Assembly: GCA_020310875.1 (NCBI GenBank)
Contig: CM035439.1
Coordinates: 140,807,139 to 140,871,138, forward strand
Reading direction: 5' to 3'
DNA length: 64,000 nt
Source of the DNA: Ceratopteris richardii
Lineage: Eukaryota; Streptophyta; Polypodiopsida; Polypodiales; Pteridaceae
How positions within the stretch are numbered: the first letter of the stretch is position 1; the number at the start of each line of letters is the position of its first letter. Of the stretch, positions 54,401 to 64,000 are shown piece after piece. Made by a program: the position numbers and the translations under genes. The notes beneath the pieces were generated by a model. That model was not told the DNA's origin. It worked only from the letters and a program-made list of their open reading frames with translations, and searched no databases.

Positions 54401-54850
54401 TGTGTATGAAAATATTTGAGCTCATGACAATCGTCTTCAAAACCTTTTGAAAGGTCCAGGCTCCATACACCTCCGCCCCCATATTTTCTCAAGGTAACAA
54501 GGATTTAATCTACGACATGAGTCAAACCCCTTCCGTAAACATAATTTTTGCATGGCACGCACGCATCAAGTACCTACATGCTTGCTACAAGTAGACTTCC
54601 GAAGAAATGTTCTCCACCGAGTTTTGGGAATATCATTCCAAAATTTTTATTCTCAGACCAACACATTTGAGTACATCTCTTTGCGGTGGAACACGCCATC
54701 CATGCAGATCAGTTACGTCTACCACATCCAGACATCCCAGGTCCAATTGATTGGGATCGCATCATGACCGACTTGACCAGAGGACTACACATTCAGGAAC
54801 ATCAGCTTGCCACTCACGTTGTGGAATATTACATCCAACACTCCTAGCAA
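51450..54850 (+). pseudogene. Remnant of the extra frame in outer Gypsy G3
   Basis: Broken counterpart of the G4 1408-codon frame. Shared features in order: SHWFSEV, PKPDFMRCYYLI, an acidic linker, a Pro/Ser/Thr-rich region near 52720-53130, a coiled coil near 53150-53620 (ALEENKRLQQQNQDNFEAAM), GGRVTEEG and the C-terminal region up to the stop before the polypurine tract. Conservation is strongest at both ends and in the coiled coil. Confidence 0.85.
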
Positions 54851-54889
54851 CAAGGGTATGTTAGGGACGATAGACGCGAGAGAGGGGGG

Positions 54890-55543
54890 TGTTGGTAGCA
54901 GTCAGGGCACTCAAGGACTTACAAGATAAGTAAGCCAATGAAAAGAGTCAGAGCAATGAGAAGGACCAAGTAGGCAAAGCAGTCAACGTAGATACGAAAA
55001 TAGGCCCTATAATTTTTCATGAATCAATATTTCCCAAATAGTGATTTTAGTCCCTTCTCACCATTGTAAATACCATTTTCTATTATTCCTACTCCATTTT
55101 GTGCAAGCCAAGGAGTCCTCGAGCTTGAGGAGTATTAGAAGTAGCTATATACCAATTTTCATAATTTTTAGACTTCGTTTGAGCCCTCAAATAAGCTCTC
55201 GAACCTACTTTTTAACTAGGCCAAACACTAGGTCTGGACAGGGCCAAAAGCTAGTAAAAAACTATAGAAAGAGCTAGAAAGCTCATTTTTGAGGTTAGCT
55301 TGTTGTAGATTTGAGCTTTGTATGAGAACTCTTTTGTAATGGAAGTTACTCCTTTGTTCCTCTCTTTGTCCTTGCCATGTGTGCACATGTGTGTGTATCT
55401 GTGTGCATGCTAGTGTGCTTCTCACTCATGCACTTGTGTCATCACTTGCTCATAGTCTTCATACTAGTCCTCATGTCTCCACGGATTGACAATTATGAGG
55501 TGGATCTCCTCATGTTGGTACTTGCCATTGTGCTAGAGTGATA
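54890..55543 (+). repeat. 3' LTR of outer Gypsy G3
   Basis: 654 bp from TGTTGGTAGC after GGGGGG to GAGTGATA. It matches the G1 LTR (10620-11274, other strand) along its length. A TATA-like ACTATAGAAAGAGC lies near 55260-55273. Confidence 0.9.
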
Positions 55544-56617
55544 GACACTTCAATAATAACTTAGTTCAAAGATCATGAAGTAATTAAGTTCTACACTTAA
55601 TTGACAGTACAATGTAATGCAAATAATCCCTTGACTCAAATTGATGCATAAGACTTGCAGTCCAAGTAAGTATTTTTAAGATATTTAAAAGAAAAGATCA
55701 ACTTAGTCCCAATTGAGCATTAGCTTTTGGAGTAAAATAGAAATATCGTCAATAAACTTGATAGCTCAAAAAAGAAATGTTTGATACCACACTAGTATCT
55801 AGTGGTTGGATGTTTAGTTTTACTCCAAGAATATTTTTGAGAATCTAGTTTAATTCTCTTAAAGATAGATAAAATGCTTTAAAGCCTTTTTGAAAGAGAT
55901 CTTTGAGAAGTTAAAGTTTTGGATAGGTTTTGACTCAAATAAGTTTAAGGTATCTCAAAAGTTTGAATTCTGTTACACAGTATTTTGGTTCTTCCTTCCC
56001 ACTTTCTAAAAACTTTGGATTTGACTCAAATAGAGTATTTGACTCATTTTAGTACAAGTTGGGACTAGCTAGTTGGAATAGGTAACTGAACTATTATCAC
56101 ATAAAGATGTTTTGTGTAGAACCCATTAAATCTTCAAGTATATCTAGTCAAGGTTGACTCATCCATCTAAATTTGCTTCAAACAAAGTACTTATTGTAAA
56201 AATATAATGGATAAAGAAAGATTTCATAGTTATCTAAAATATTTTGAAACACTCTTTAAGAGAAAAGAGTTAGGAATTACTCATATATTTGACACTTCCC
56301 AAGAGGTTAAGATGATTCTTTGAGAAAGTTGTCTTAAGTTAAAAAAATTTCATTTAGAATTTTCTTGGTCTAGTTAAGTTTGACCAAATGTGTATTGAAC
56401 ACTTCCTCTAACATCCTATCTAGGATTTTCAAGCCCAATTGGACGTAGTCATCAAGTCATGTAATAAATCAAAGTAAATGTTGGTTCAAAGTGGCCATGG
56501 TACAAACATCTAAGTTAGATATTTGGGTGCACCAAAGTTTTATCTTGATTTGCATGCCTAAAAGTTTTTATATAACTCTATATTTGAGGACGAAAATGTT
56601 TTCCAAGGGGGAAAGAA
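55544..56617 (+). other. AT-rich non-coding DNA, possibly internal 3' part of a Gypsy
   Basis: No coding signal. Repeated short motifs such as GACTCAAAT and TTTGAGA. Its right end carries the purine tract described next, so it may be the decayed 3' internal region of that element. Confidence 0.35.
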
Positions 56618-56811
56618 TGTTATAAATTAATATATGACATGAGCTTCTAACTAATTCAGGTATATTTGAAATCAAACATTGTTCGATAATTCTTGTGTAG
56701 GTCCAAAGTATTGAGATTAGACTTGACCATAGTTTCATGTGTTATCTAAGACAAGCAAGTTCAAATAGACCTTATAGGCATGCAATAAGTGCAAAGAAAT
56801 GCACTATGTAC
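56583..56811 (+). repeat. Probable chromovirus-type Gypsy 3' end (polypurine tract and LTR start)
   Basis: TTTGAGGACGAAAATG followed by CCAAGGGGGAAAGAATG resembles the sequence that precedes the 3' LTR in many plant chromoviruses. The LTR would start at 56618 (TGTTATAAATT) and is cut at 56811 by Copia A4. No partner LTR is in the window. Confidence 0.45.
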
Positions 56812-57042
56812 TGTTGGAGTTAGACGTTTGCGGAACCACGCGAACAACACAAGGAAGAAGAAGAAGCTTGGAGCTCAACTCACAATACTGAATGTATTAC
56901 TACTAGAATGCACAAAAATTAGTAGCCCATTAGGGCAATAGGCGTATATACAAGCCGGGGGAAAAGAACCTCCAAATGAGGGAAAAAAGTGCCCCGACGG
57001 TCCTAGAGTGTTCACACACATCACTACCTAAATATATCAACA
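56812..57042 (-). repeat. 3' LTR of Copia A4
   Basis: 231 bp, TG/CA ends, reverse complement of the family A LTR at 844-1074. The left flank is TGTAC. Confidence 0.9.
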
Positions 57043-57080
57043 AATCCCCCCTGGGGGTGATGCGGTGAACAAGTAGCTAG

Positions 57081-58149
57081 TGTGAAGAGAGATGGTGGAT
57101 GCAATCCAAAGATGAGTAGGTGCCGCTACAACCACCTGAACTGAGACTTCAGAGTTGATTAGTAGACCCTTTGAGCTTCCTAAATCCACCAAAATATCAG
57201 CCAAGTACTTTGGAACATGTATCCCAAAAGTTTAAGTCAAGACAGACTAGTTGCGAAATGACTAGCTCCCAAAACTTGCTATTTTTGGACATACACCTGC
57301 TGGAAAAAATGAATAGTGCTCTCAACCTGGTAGGAATTAGAAAAATTCCTTTTGTTCATAGCAAATAGACTTAGCAAGCTTCCCAATCCAAGTTAAAACA
57401 CTTCAAATGATGGACTGAGCACTGAGAGCAAGTTTCATCAATTTCTGGAACATGCCCACCATTCTCGGGGCTCTGCAGAGATAGACCAGTGAGCAGTAAA
57501 TTGCAGATATCTTCAAAACTATTAATCCAATAACCTTGAAAATTGATATGCAGAAACTAAACAGTAAGAGCTATCCAATGCACACTAAATCACTGAACAA
57601 AGATCAGTAGAACTCGAGATATGACCTTCTGAAGGTACTGCTCTGAGTGAGTATAGCAGAGAACAAAACAGAGAAGTGAATGATGATAAATGTATAAATT
57701 CATATATGATTACAACCACATTGGCAATGAATATTTGCACAATGGGAGTAGAATGATAGAGCTATGGAGTAAGCTCTTCAATCTCTACAAAATGACATGA
57801 AGTGGTCACGTACAAGGCTTGCTAATCGCCTCTTCCTTCTTGCTCTTTTTATAGCTATTCTTGGAGGGAGTTTTGAATTCGAATTCGAATGGCTCCACCT
57901 AAAAGTGATCCCCAAAGTTAGGAGATATTCCCTCAGCTCAAAAAGTCATGATTTTGGTAGTTATAGCCACGAATTTGCTTTTACATCATGCATGAGGTAA
58001 GCCATCCTTTTCCTTTTTTCTTTTTTCAAATACAAGAGATAAAAATGAACTCTTTTACAAGAGGTGTTCACATGACTACTCATGTGACTTACAAATGAGG
58101 ATAATATCAAGCATATCAAGCATGTAGGCTTGGGTAAAATGCACCAACA
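57081..58149 (-). repeat. 3' LTR of Copia D
   Basis: 1069 bp, TG/CA ends. A minus-strand TATA-like GCTATAAAAAG lies at 57844-57854. The partner is 62426-63504. Confidence 0.93.
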
Positions 58150-58162
58150 GCTCCCCCTCAAG
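58150..58162 (-). promoter_or_regulatory. Polypurine tract of Copia D
   Basis: Minus strand CTTGAGGGGGAGC directly before the LTR. Confidence 0.85.
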
Positions 58163-58189
58163 CCTAACATGCTTGGCCTCCAAATAAGT

Positions 58190-61100
58190 CTTCAATTGTC
58201 CTTGATTTCCTGCAAGCCAATCATCAACTTGAATCTACTTAACTTCATACCATCAAGAGCTTTAGTCAACATGTCTGCACATTGCATATCTGTAGAGACA
58301 TAGGATAGTTGAATATCCTTGCTCATTATCTTCTCCCTTACGTAATGGTAGTGGACTTCAATATGCTTGGTTCTAGCATGGTATACCGGATTAGCTGCTA
58401 GATGTAGTGAGCTTGTGTTGTCACCAAAATGTGAGGTGTTGAAGAATGAAGTCCAAGATCTGTGTACAAAGAATTTAACCACATGATTTCTTGAGTTGCA
58501 TTAGCCAAACCTCTATATTCTGCTTCAGTAGAAGATAATGCCACGGTTGGTTGCTTCTTCGATGACCAAGAAATGATTTTTGAACCTGCAAATGATATAT
58601 ACCCTGATGTGCTTCTTCTATCATCTTTAGATCCGGCCCAATCTGCATCTGAGTAGACCTTTAGCTCAATATCTGAAGTATATGAATAGAACAAACCTTC
58701 ATTCATGGTCCCCTTTAGGTACTTGAGGACTCTCTTGGCCGCTTCCATATGTGGTCTTCTCGGCTTATGCATAAATTGACTCAATATGCTAACACTATAG
58801 CATATATCCACCCTTGTGAGTGTTGCATAGTTCAAACTTCCAACCAAGCTTTGATAGCTTGTGATGTCTTCAATTGGCTCTCCTTCATAAGCACTAAGCT
58901 TATGATTTTGCTCCATAGGTGTACCTGCACACTTGGTATTTTCCATCTTGAACTTGACGAGCATGTCATGGACATACTTCCTTTGTGTGATGTATATACT
59001 TAAATCTATGTAGATCAACTCCAATCCAAGAAAATAAGTGAGTGGTCCGAGGTCACTTATTTTGAACTCCTCCTTCATTTGACTCTTTACCTGTTTGATT
59101 CCTTCAAGATCATTGCCTGTGATAATAATATCATCAACATACACACATAAATAGATCACTTCAGATCCATTCCTCTTTATGAACAAAGAGGTATCTGCCT
59201 TGCTAGCTTTGAATCCTTGGTCCTGCAAATAAGTCACCAATCTGAAATTCCAAGCTCTTGGAGCTTGCTTCAATCCATACAAAGCTTTCTTTAGTTTGCA
59301 TACATAGTTAGGATGATGTGCATCCTCGTATCCAGGAGGTTGTGCCATATACACTTCCTCAGAAATCCATCCATTCAAGAAAGCATTCTTTACATCAAGT
59401 TGATAAAGATTCCAATTTCTAGATGCAGTAAGACTAATGAGAACCCTAATTGTAGGCATTTTTGCAACACGAGAGAAAGTCTCCTCATAATCAATACCAT
59501 GGGTTTGAGCAAACCCTTTAGCAACTAACCTTGCTTTGTGTCTATTTATACTTCCATCTGGATTCCTCTTGATTTTGTATATCCATCGAGATCCGATTAT
59601 CTTCATAGATGGCTTGTTAGGTACAAGCTCCTAGGTGTCATTCTCCTTCAAGGATTCCATTTCTTCATCCATTGCATCTCTCCAAGCTTTCTTGCTTTGT
59701 GCTTCTTCGAATGTGGTAGGTTCTTCATTGGTTGAATCCTTTGCAATGTAGATTGAGTGCTTCGTGACCAAAGAAGTATCATAATCAAACCTCTCTGGTT
59801 TCTTCTTCTCCCTCAAAGACCTTCTAAGTGGTTGATGTGAGCTCTCGGGTCCATATGTAGCATCCTGCATCTTTGCTTTACCTTTGTTCTTCCATAGCTT
59901 TAGTCTTTCCAAGTCTTCTAGGTCAATCTCCGAATCACTTTCTTCAATCTGCTTTGGCTCCTTTGGTTGAAGTGATGGAAAATCTTCATCCAAGTCATAT
60001 GGCGGCTTCACTTTCCTGTCATCATCAAACCATGATTTGTTTTCATCAAAAATTACATCTCTACTCACAGAAAATCCTTTATTGGTTGGATTGTACAATC
60101 TATATCCTTTTTGGTTTTGGTCATAACCAATAAATACACACTTCTCTGCCTTGGGATCCAATTTCCCTCTTACTTGAGAAGGAATGTGAGCATAGGCTAA
60201 GCATCCAAAGATTTTGCAATGCTCTAGACTAGGTCTTCTTCCATTCCACACTTCATATGGAGTGGTTCCATCTAGTGACTTAGATGGAAGTCTATTTATG
60301 AGATATGTGGTTGTCGACACAGCCTCTGCCCATAGGTAGTTTGGCAATCCCTTTTTGTTGAGCATGGACCTTGCAGCTTCGACAATAGCTTTGTTCCTCC
60401 TCTCTGCTACACCATTGAGTTCGGGTGTATACCTTGTAGTGACTTCCCTTTTAATGCCTCTTTCATGCAAGAAGGCATCAAATTCAGAAGAGAAGTATTC
60501 TCCTCCACCATCTGATCTAAGTCTTTTCAAAGTCCTACCTGTTTGGTTTTCAACAAGAGCAATATACTTCTTAAAGCAATTAAACACTTCATCCTTGTGC
60601 TTCATGAAAAACAGAATGGTCCACCTGCTACAATCATCTATGAAAGACACATAATATCTTGAGCCTGATATAGATGGCTCCTTACTTGGACCCCACACAT
60701 CCGTGTGCACTAGATCCAAAGGATTTTGATACATATATCCTTTCTTATTGAAAGGTTGTCTATGAGCCTTGCCGAGTTGACAAGCTTCACACTTATGAAT
60801 CATGTGGTGCCTTGTGATATTAGGCAAACTAAGTACACTTTGGTCCCTGCAAATCTGTTTGAGTGTCCTCTCACCAATGTGAGCAAGCCTTTTGTGCCAT
60901 ATCTCCAACTCTATTAGAGTTTGAGATCCATAGCTAAACAAAGCTATGTTCTTTGTATCTTCCACTTCAAAAGTGAAAAGCCTTCCTGTCTTTTCTCCTT
61001 TGGCAATCCTTTGAAAGCCTTGCCTTGGGTCTTCAACATATGCTCCAAATCGATTGAATCCAACCTGCAATCCTTTTCCAACAATCTGTCCAACACTTAT

Positions 61101-62399
61101 TAAATTTTTGGTAATTGTAGGGACATACAAGACTTTGCTTAAGAGGTTCATATTCCCATCTGATGTCTTCACATTACTTATCTTCTCCACTGAGTGCTTT
61201 GTGTCATCTCCTGTCTGCACTTCATGCTTGTTATGAGGATCTTCCAAATCAGAAAGTAAAGCCACATTTCTTGCTACATGGTTCGAGCATCCCGAATCAA
61301 TGTAAAATATGTGATCATCATCCTTACCCTTCTTCGTTGATAGATTCATAATCAATAATGAATCTTCTTGACTTTGGTCCTCTGCATAGTTATTGTAATC
61401 TCTTCTTCCTCTATGGCCACTTTGATAGTTGTTGTTGTTGTAATTGTTGTTGTAGTAGTTGTTGTTGTTGTAGCCTCCATTGTATCTACCTCTATTTGAT
61501 CCATAGCCACCTCTATTGAATCCTCTTCCTCTTGAGTTCCTCGGGTTCCTGAAACATTCTTCAGTAGTATGGTTAGATAAGCCACATATGTTGCAAGGTT
61601 GAGATGATTGGAATCTCCCCCTACCTTGCTTTCCACTTCTGCCTCTTCCTCTAGCTCTTTCTCTACCTGCAAAGTTTGCTTGGAAAGAGCTACCTTCATC
61701 TTCATTCTTCCTATTCTTTGACTTGTCCTTGACCTTAGATTTATCAGAGTATAAGGCAGAATTTTGATTACCTCTTGAGGACTCACCACCTTTGCTAATC
61801 TTTGCTTCATGAGTGAAGAGTTGGCCCATGAGTGTGTTGAGGTCGGGTACATGCATATCCATGTATAAATCCATGGCTGTTGTGAATGACTCCCACTTGT
61901 CGTCTGCTTTGATTCCATTCATGATTTGTCTTATGATTTGCTCCTCTTCAATTACCTCTCCAATGCTTCCAAGTTGGTCGGAAATCTCCTTCATCTTTGT
62001 GACATAATCAGTCACATTTTGCTTCGGGCTTTTCTTCATTGTTGTGAACTCCATCCACAATTGGTTCTTCTTTGCTCGAGTGTTGGAAGAGAAGAAAGAA
62101 GCAAGTGCATTCCACGTCTCTCTTGATGTCTTGCATCCCTTGACATGAGGTAAAAGAAAATCGGAGATTGAGTTTAGAATATAGGACCTTGCAAGTGCAT
62201 CCTTCGAACACCAATTCGAAAGTCCTTCCACTTCTTCATGTGATGGTTGCCCTTTGTTCCTCATGGTTGGCATTGCTTCATCTCCGGATATGAATCCATA
62301 TAGATTCCTCCCTTGAAGGTAAGCCTCCATCCCTAGAGACCATGCCGGGTAGTTGTTTCGATCCAATTTTTCAATTGTTGATGGAAATCCATCTCCCAT
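58190..62399 (-). pseudogene. gag-pol region of Copia D
   Basis: Starts MGDGFPSTIEK at 62399. Gag (UBN2-type, LDRNNYPAW, SRETWNAL) about 61700-62340; a CX2CX4HX4C knuckle near 61555-61600; an Asn/Gly/Tyr-rich stretch near 61400-61520; protease IDSGCSNHV near 61290; GAG-pre-integrase (IWHKRLAHIG) near 60900 with CEACQLGKAH; integrase core about 60390-60710 (HTDVWGP, SDGGGEY, GVAERRN); reverse transcriptase about 58950-59600 (KARLVAKGFAQ, ALYGLKQAPRAW, YVDDIIITG); RNase H about 58400-58700 (SDADWAGS, SSTEAEYRG). All Copia activities are recognisable. Long open stretches remain, but the region is not a single open frame. Confidence 0.92.
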
Positions 62400-62410
62400 G
62401 TTGCTTGACT

Positions 62411-62424
62411 ATGCTCTGATACCA
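62411..62424 (-). promoter_or_regulatory. tRNA-Met primer binding site of Copia D
   Basis: Minus strand TGGTATCAGAGCAT immediately inside the 5' LTR. Confidence 0.9.
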
Positions 62425-62425
62425 C

Positions 62426-63504
62426 TGTGAAGAGAGATGGTGGATGCAATCCAAAGATGAGTAGGTGCCGCTACAAGCAGCTTCACACCAGCCAACTGAG
62501 ACTTCAGAGTTGATTAGTAGACCCTTTGAGCTTCCTAAATCCACCAAAATATCAGCCAAGTACTTTGGAACATGTATCCCAAAAGTTTAAGTCAAGACAG
62601 ACTAGTTGCGAAATGACTAGCTCCCAAAACTTGCTATTTTTGGACATACACCTGCTGGAAAATATGAACAGTGCTCTCAACCTTGTCGGAATTAGAAAGT
62701 TTCCTTTTGGTCATAGCAAATAGACTTAGCAAGCTTCCCAATCCAAGTTAAAACACTTCAAATGATTGATTGAGCACTGAGAACAAGTTTCATCAATTTC
62801 TCGAACATGCCCACCATTCTCGGGGCTCTGCAGAGATAGACCAGTGAGTAGTAAATTGCAGATATCTTCAAAACTATTAATCCAATGACCTTGAAAATTG
62901 ATATGCAGAAACTAGAAAGTAAGAGCTATCCAACGCACACCAAATCACTGAAAACAAATCAGTAGAACTCGAGATATGACTTTCTGAAGGTACTGCTCTG
63001 AGTGAGTATAGCAGAGAACAAAACAGAGAAGTGAGTGATGGTAAATGTATAAATTCATATATGATTACAACCACATTGGCAATGAATATTTGCACAAAGG
63101 GAGTAGAATGATAGAGCTATGGAGTAAGCTCTTCAATCTCTACAAAATGACATGAAGTGGTCACGTACAAGGCTTGCTAATCACCTCTTCCTTCTTGCTC
63201 TTTTTATAGCTATTCTTGGAGGGAGTTTTGAATTGGAATTTGAATGGCTCCACCTAAAAGTGATCCCCAAAGTTAGGAGATATTCCCTCAGCTCAAAAAG
63301 TCTTGATTTTGGTAGTTATAGCCACGAATTTGCTTTTACATCATGCATGAGCTAAGCCATCCTTTTCCTTTTTTCTTTTTTCAAATACAAGAGATAAAAA
63401 TGAACTCTTTTACAAGAGGTGTTCACATGACTACTCATGTGACTTACAAATGAGGATAATATCAAGCATATCAAGCATGTAGACTTGGGTAAAATGCACC
63501 AACA
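62426..63504 (-). repeat. 5' LTR of Copia D
   Basis: 1079 bp, TG/CA ends. TATA-like GCTATAAAAAG (minus) at 63200-63210. The outer end is followed by the GCTAG duplication and Copia A4 sequence. Confidence 0.93.
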
Positions 63505-64000
63505 GCTAGCACTCATGTATAAGGAAGTGCCAAGCTATGTGGAAATCACTCCACAAAAGGAAGTAAGCCCAAAGCTTTGTGGAAAGCTTCAAACTTCTCT
63601 TGAGGCAGAGCCTTTGTGAAAAGCTATACAATGTTCTCCTATGTGGGCACATATGCCAAGCTGACCTCCCCAGCAAAGAACCTCTCCATGACATAATGAT
63701 AATGCACCTCAATGTGCTTAGTGTGAGCATGGAACACAAGGTTCCTCGCAACTGCCAATGCGCTCTAACTGTCAATGAAGATGGTGGTGGTACAAGACTG
63801 ACCAACACCCAAATCATCCATAAGGTGTTTGAGCCACACACACTCAAGAGTCGCTGTGAAAGCTCCCCTATACTCAGCCTCACAATTGGAAGTGGCCACA
63901 GTAGGGTGCTTCTTGCTCAACCAAATTATACATGAGCTACCAAGCATGAAGCAAAAGCCACTAGTGGACACATGAGTGTCATAGCAACCAGCCCAGTCTG

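Larger units (their letters stand above)
45830..55543 (+). mobile_element. Outer Gypsy G3, right piece, broken
   Basis: Continues G3 after Copia C1: end of gag, protease region about 46840-47350, reverse transcriptase about 48250-48670, RNase H about 49060-49330, doubled zinc-binding unit and integrase about 49620-50600, remnant of the extra frame about 51450-54850, G-rich polypurine tract about 54879-54889 and 3' LTR 54890-55543. It parallels G4 throughout but is shorter and broken, with many breaks. Its LTR matches G1 better than G4, so it belongs to the older subfamily. It must predate Copia C1. Confidence 0.92.
57081..63504 (-). mobile_element. Copia element D (minus strand), 6.4 kb, nearly whole, young
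   Basis: Complete Copia layout with GCTAG at both ends (57076-57080 and 63505-63509). From the right: 5' LTR 62426-63504, tRNA-Met primer site 62411-62424, gag-pol 58190-62399, polypurine tract 58150-58162, 3' LTR 57081-58149. The LTRs differ at only a small percentage of positions plus a short indel by eye, so it is younger than the family A elements. The coding region is nearly intact, with only about one or two breaks. The clade is not assigned. Confidence 0.93.
56812..64000 (-). mobile_element. Copia element A4 (family A, minus strand), runs off the right edge, broken
   Basis: Third family A Copia. The 3' LTR 56812-57042 is followed inward by a short internal 3' segment to 57080, then by nested Copia D (57081-63504), then by RNase H coding at 63510-64000 that continues past the window. 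Motifs on the minus strand include SKKHPTVATSNCEAEYR near 63870-63930. Broken; the 5' half is not in view. Confidence 0.88.

Overview
The window is intergenic, repeat-packed nuclear DNA of a land plant; I find no host protein-coding gene. The evidence is the element families: Ty1/Copia elements primed from initiator tRNA-Met, Ty3/Gypsy elements with a tRNA-Asp primer site and an extra open reading frame after pol, a LINE zinc-knuckle fragment and a 5S rRNA-derived stretch with plant-type control boxes. The size and nesting of the elements suggest a large genome. The Gypsy reverse transcriptase looks to me more like non-seed-plant or gymnosperm elements than like typical angiosperm Athila or Tat, but that is an impression and not a search result.

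Layout. 1-843 is minus-strand LINE-related DNA. 844-5829 is a Copia element (called family A here) with both LTRs and a TAGAT target duplication. 5830-7048 is non-coding, with a SINE-like head and an LTR-like stretch. 7049-11274 is the 5' part of an old minus-strand Gypsy (LTR, leader, gag). 11275-12605 is a minus-strand Copia remnant. 12606-13928 is a Gypsy 3' end. 13929-16657 is the 5' half of a second family A Copia, abutting 16658-18914, the 3' half of a different Copia (family B). A minus-strand family B copy (18915-23129) lies in the LTR of the latter.

23127-55543 is a three-layer nest. An old Gypsy (oldest) was entered by a minus-strand Tork-like Copia (23317-45829), which was entered by a 16.8-kb Gypsy (24835-41619) whose two 576-bp LTRs look identical by eye. 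55544-56811 resembles the 3' end of a chromovirus-type Gypsy. From 56812 to the window end is a third family A Copia (minus strand), split by a 6.4-kb Copia (57081-63504) with 1.07-kb LTRs and a GCTAG duplication.

The most unusual object is the young Gypsy. Its 3084-codon gag-pol frame carries three shortened zinc knuckles (CX2CX3HX4C), two tandem copies of the HHCC zinc-binding unit before the integrase core, and a second retropepsin-like domain after the integrase. It is followed by a separate 1408-codon frame of unknown function with a splice-acceptor-like sequence just upstream. The 5' leader holds a 36-bp minisatellite inside what looks like a 1.4-kb intron. An older relative in the window keeps the same leader layout, and the outer Gypsy keeps the doubled HHCC unit and remnants of the extra frame, so these are family traits and not one-off accidents.

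All LTR elements are described as fossils: extents, parts, rough age and state only.
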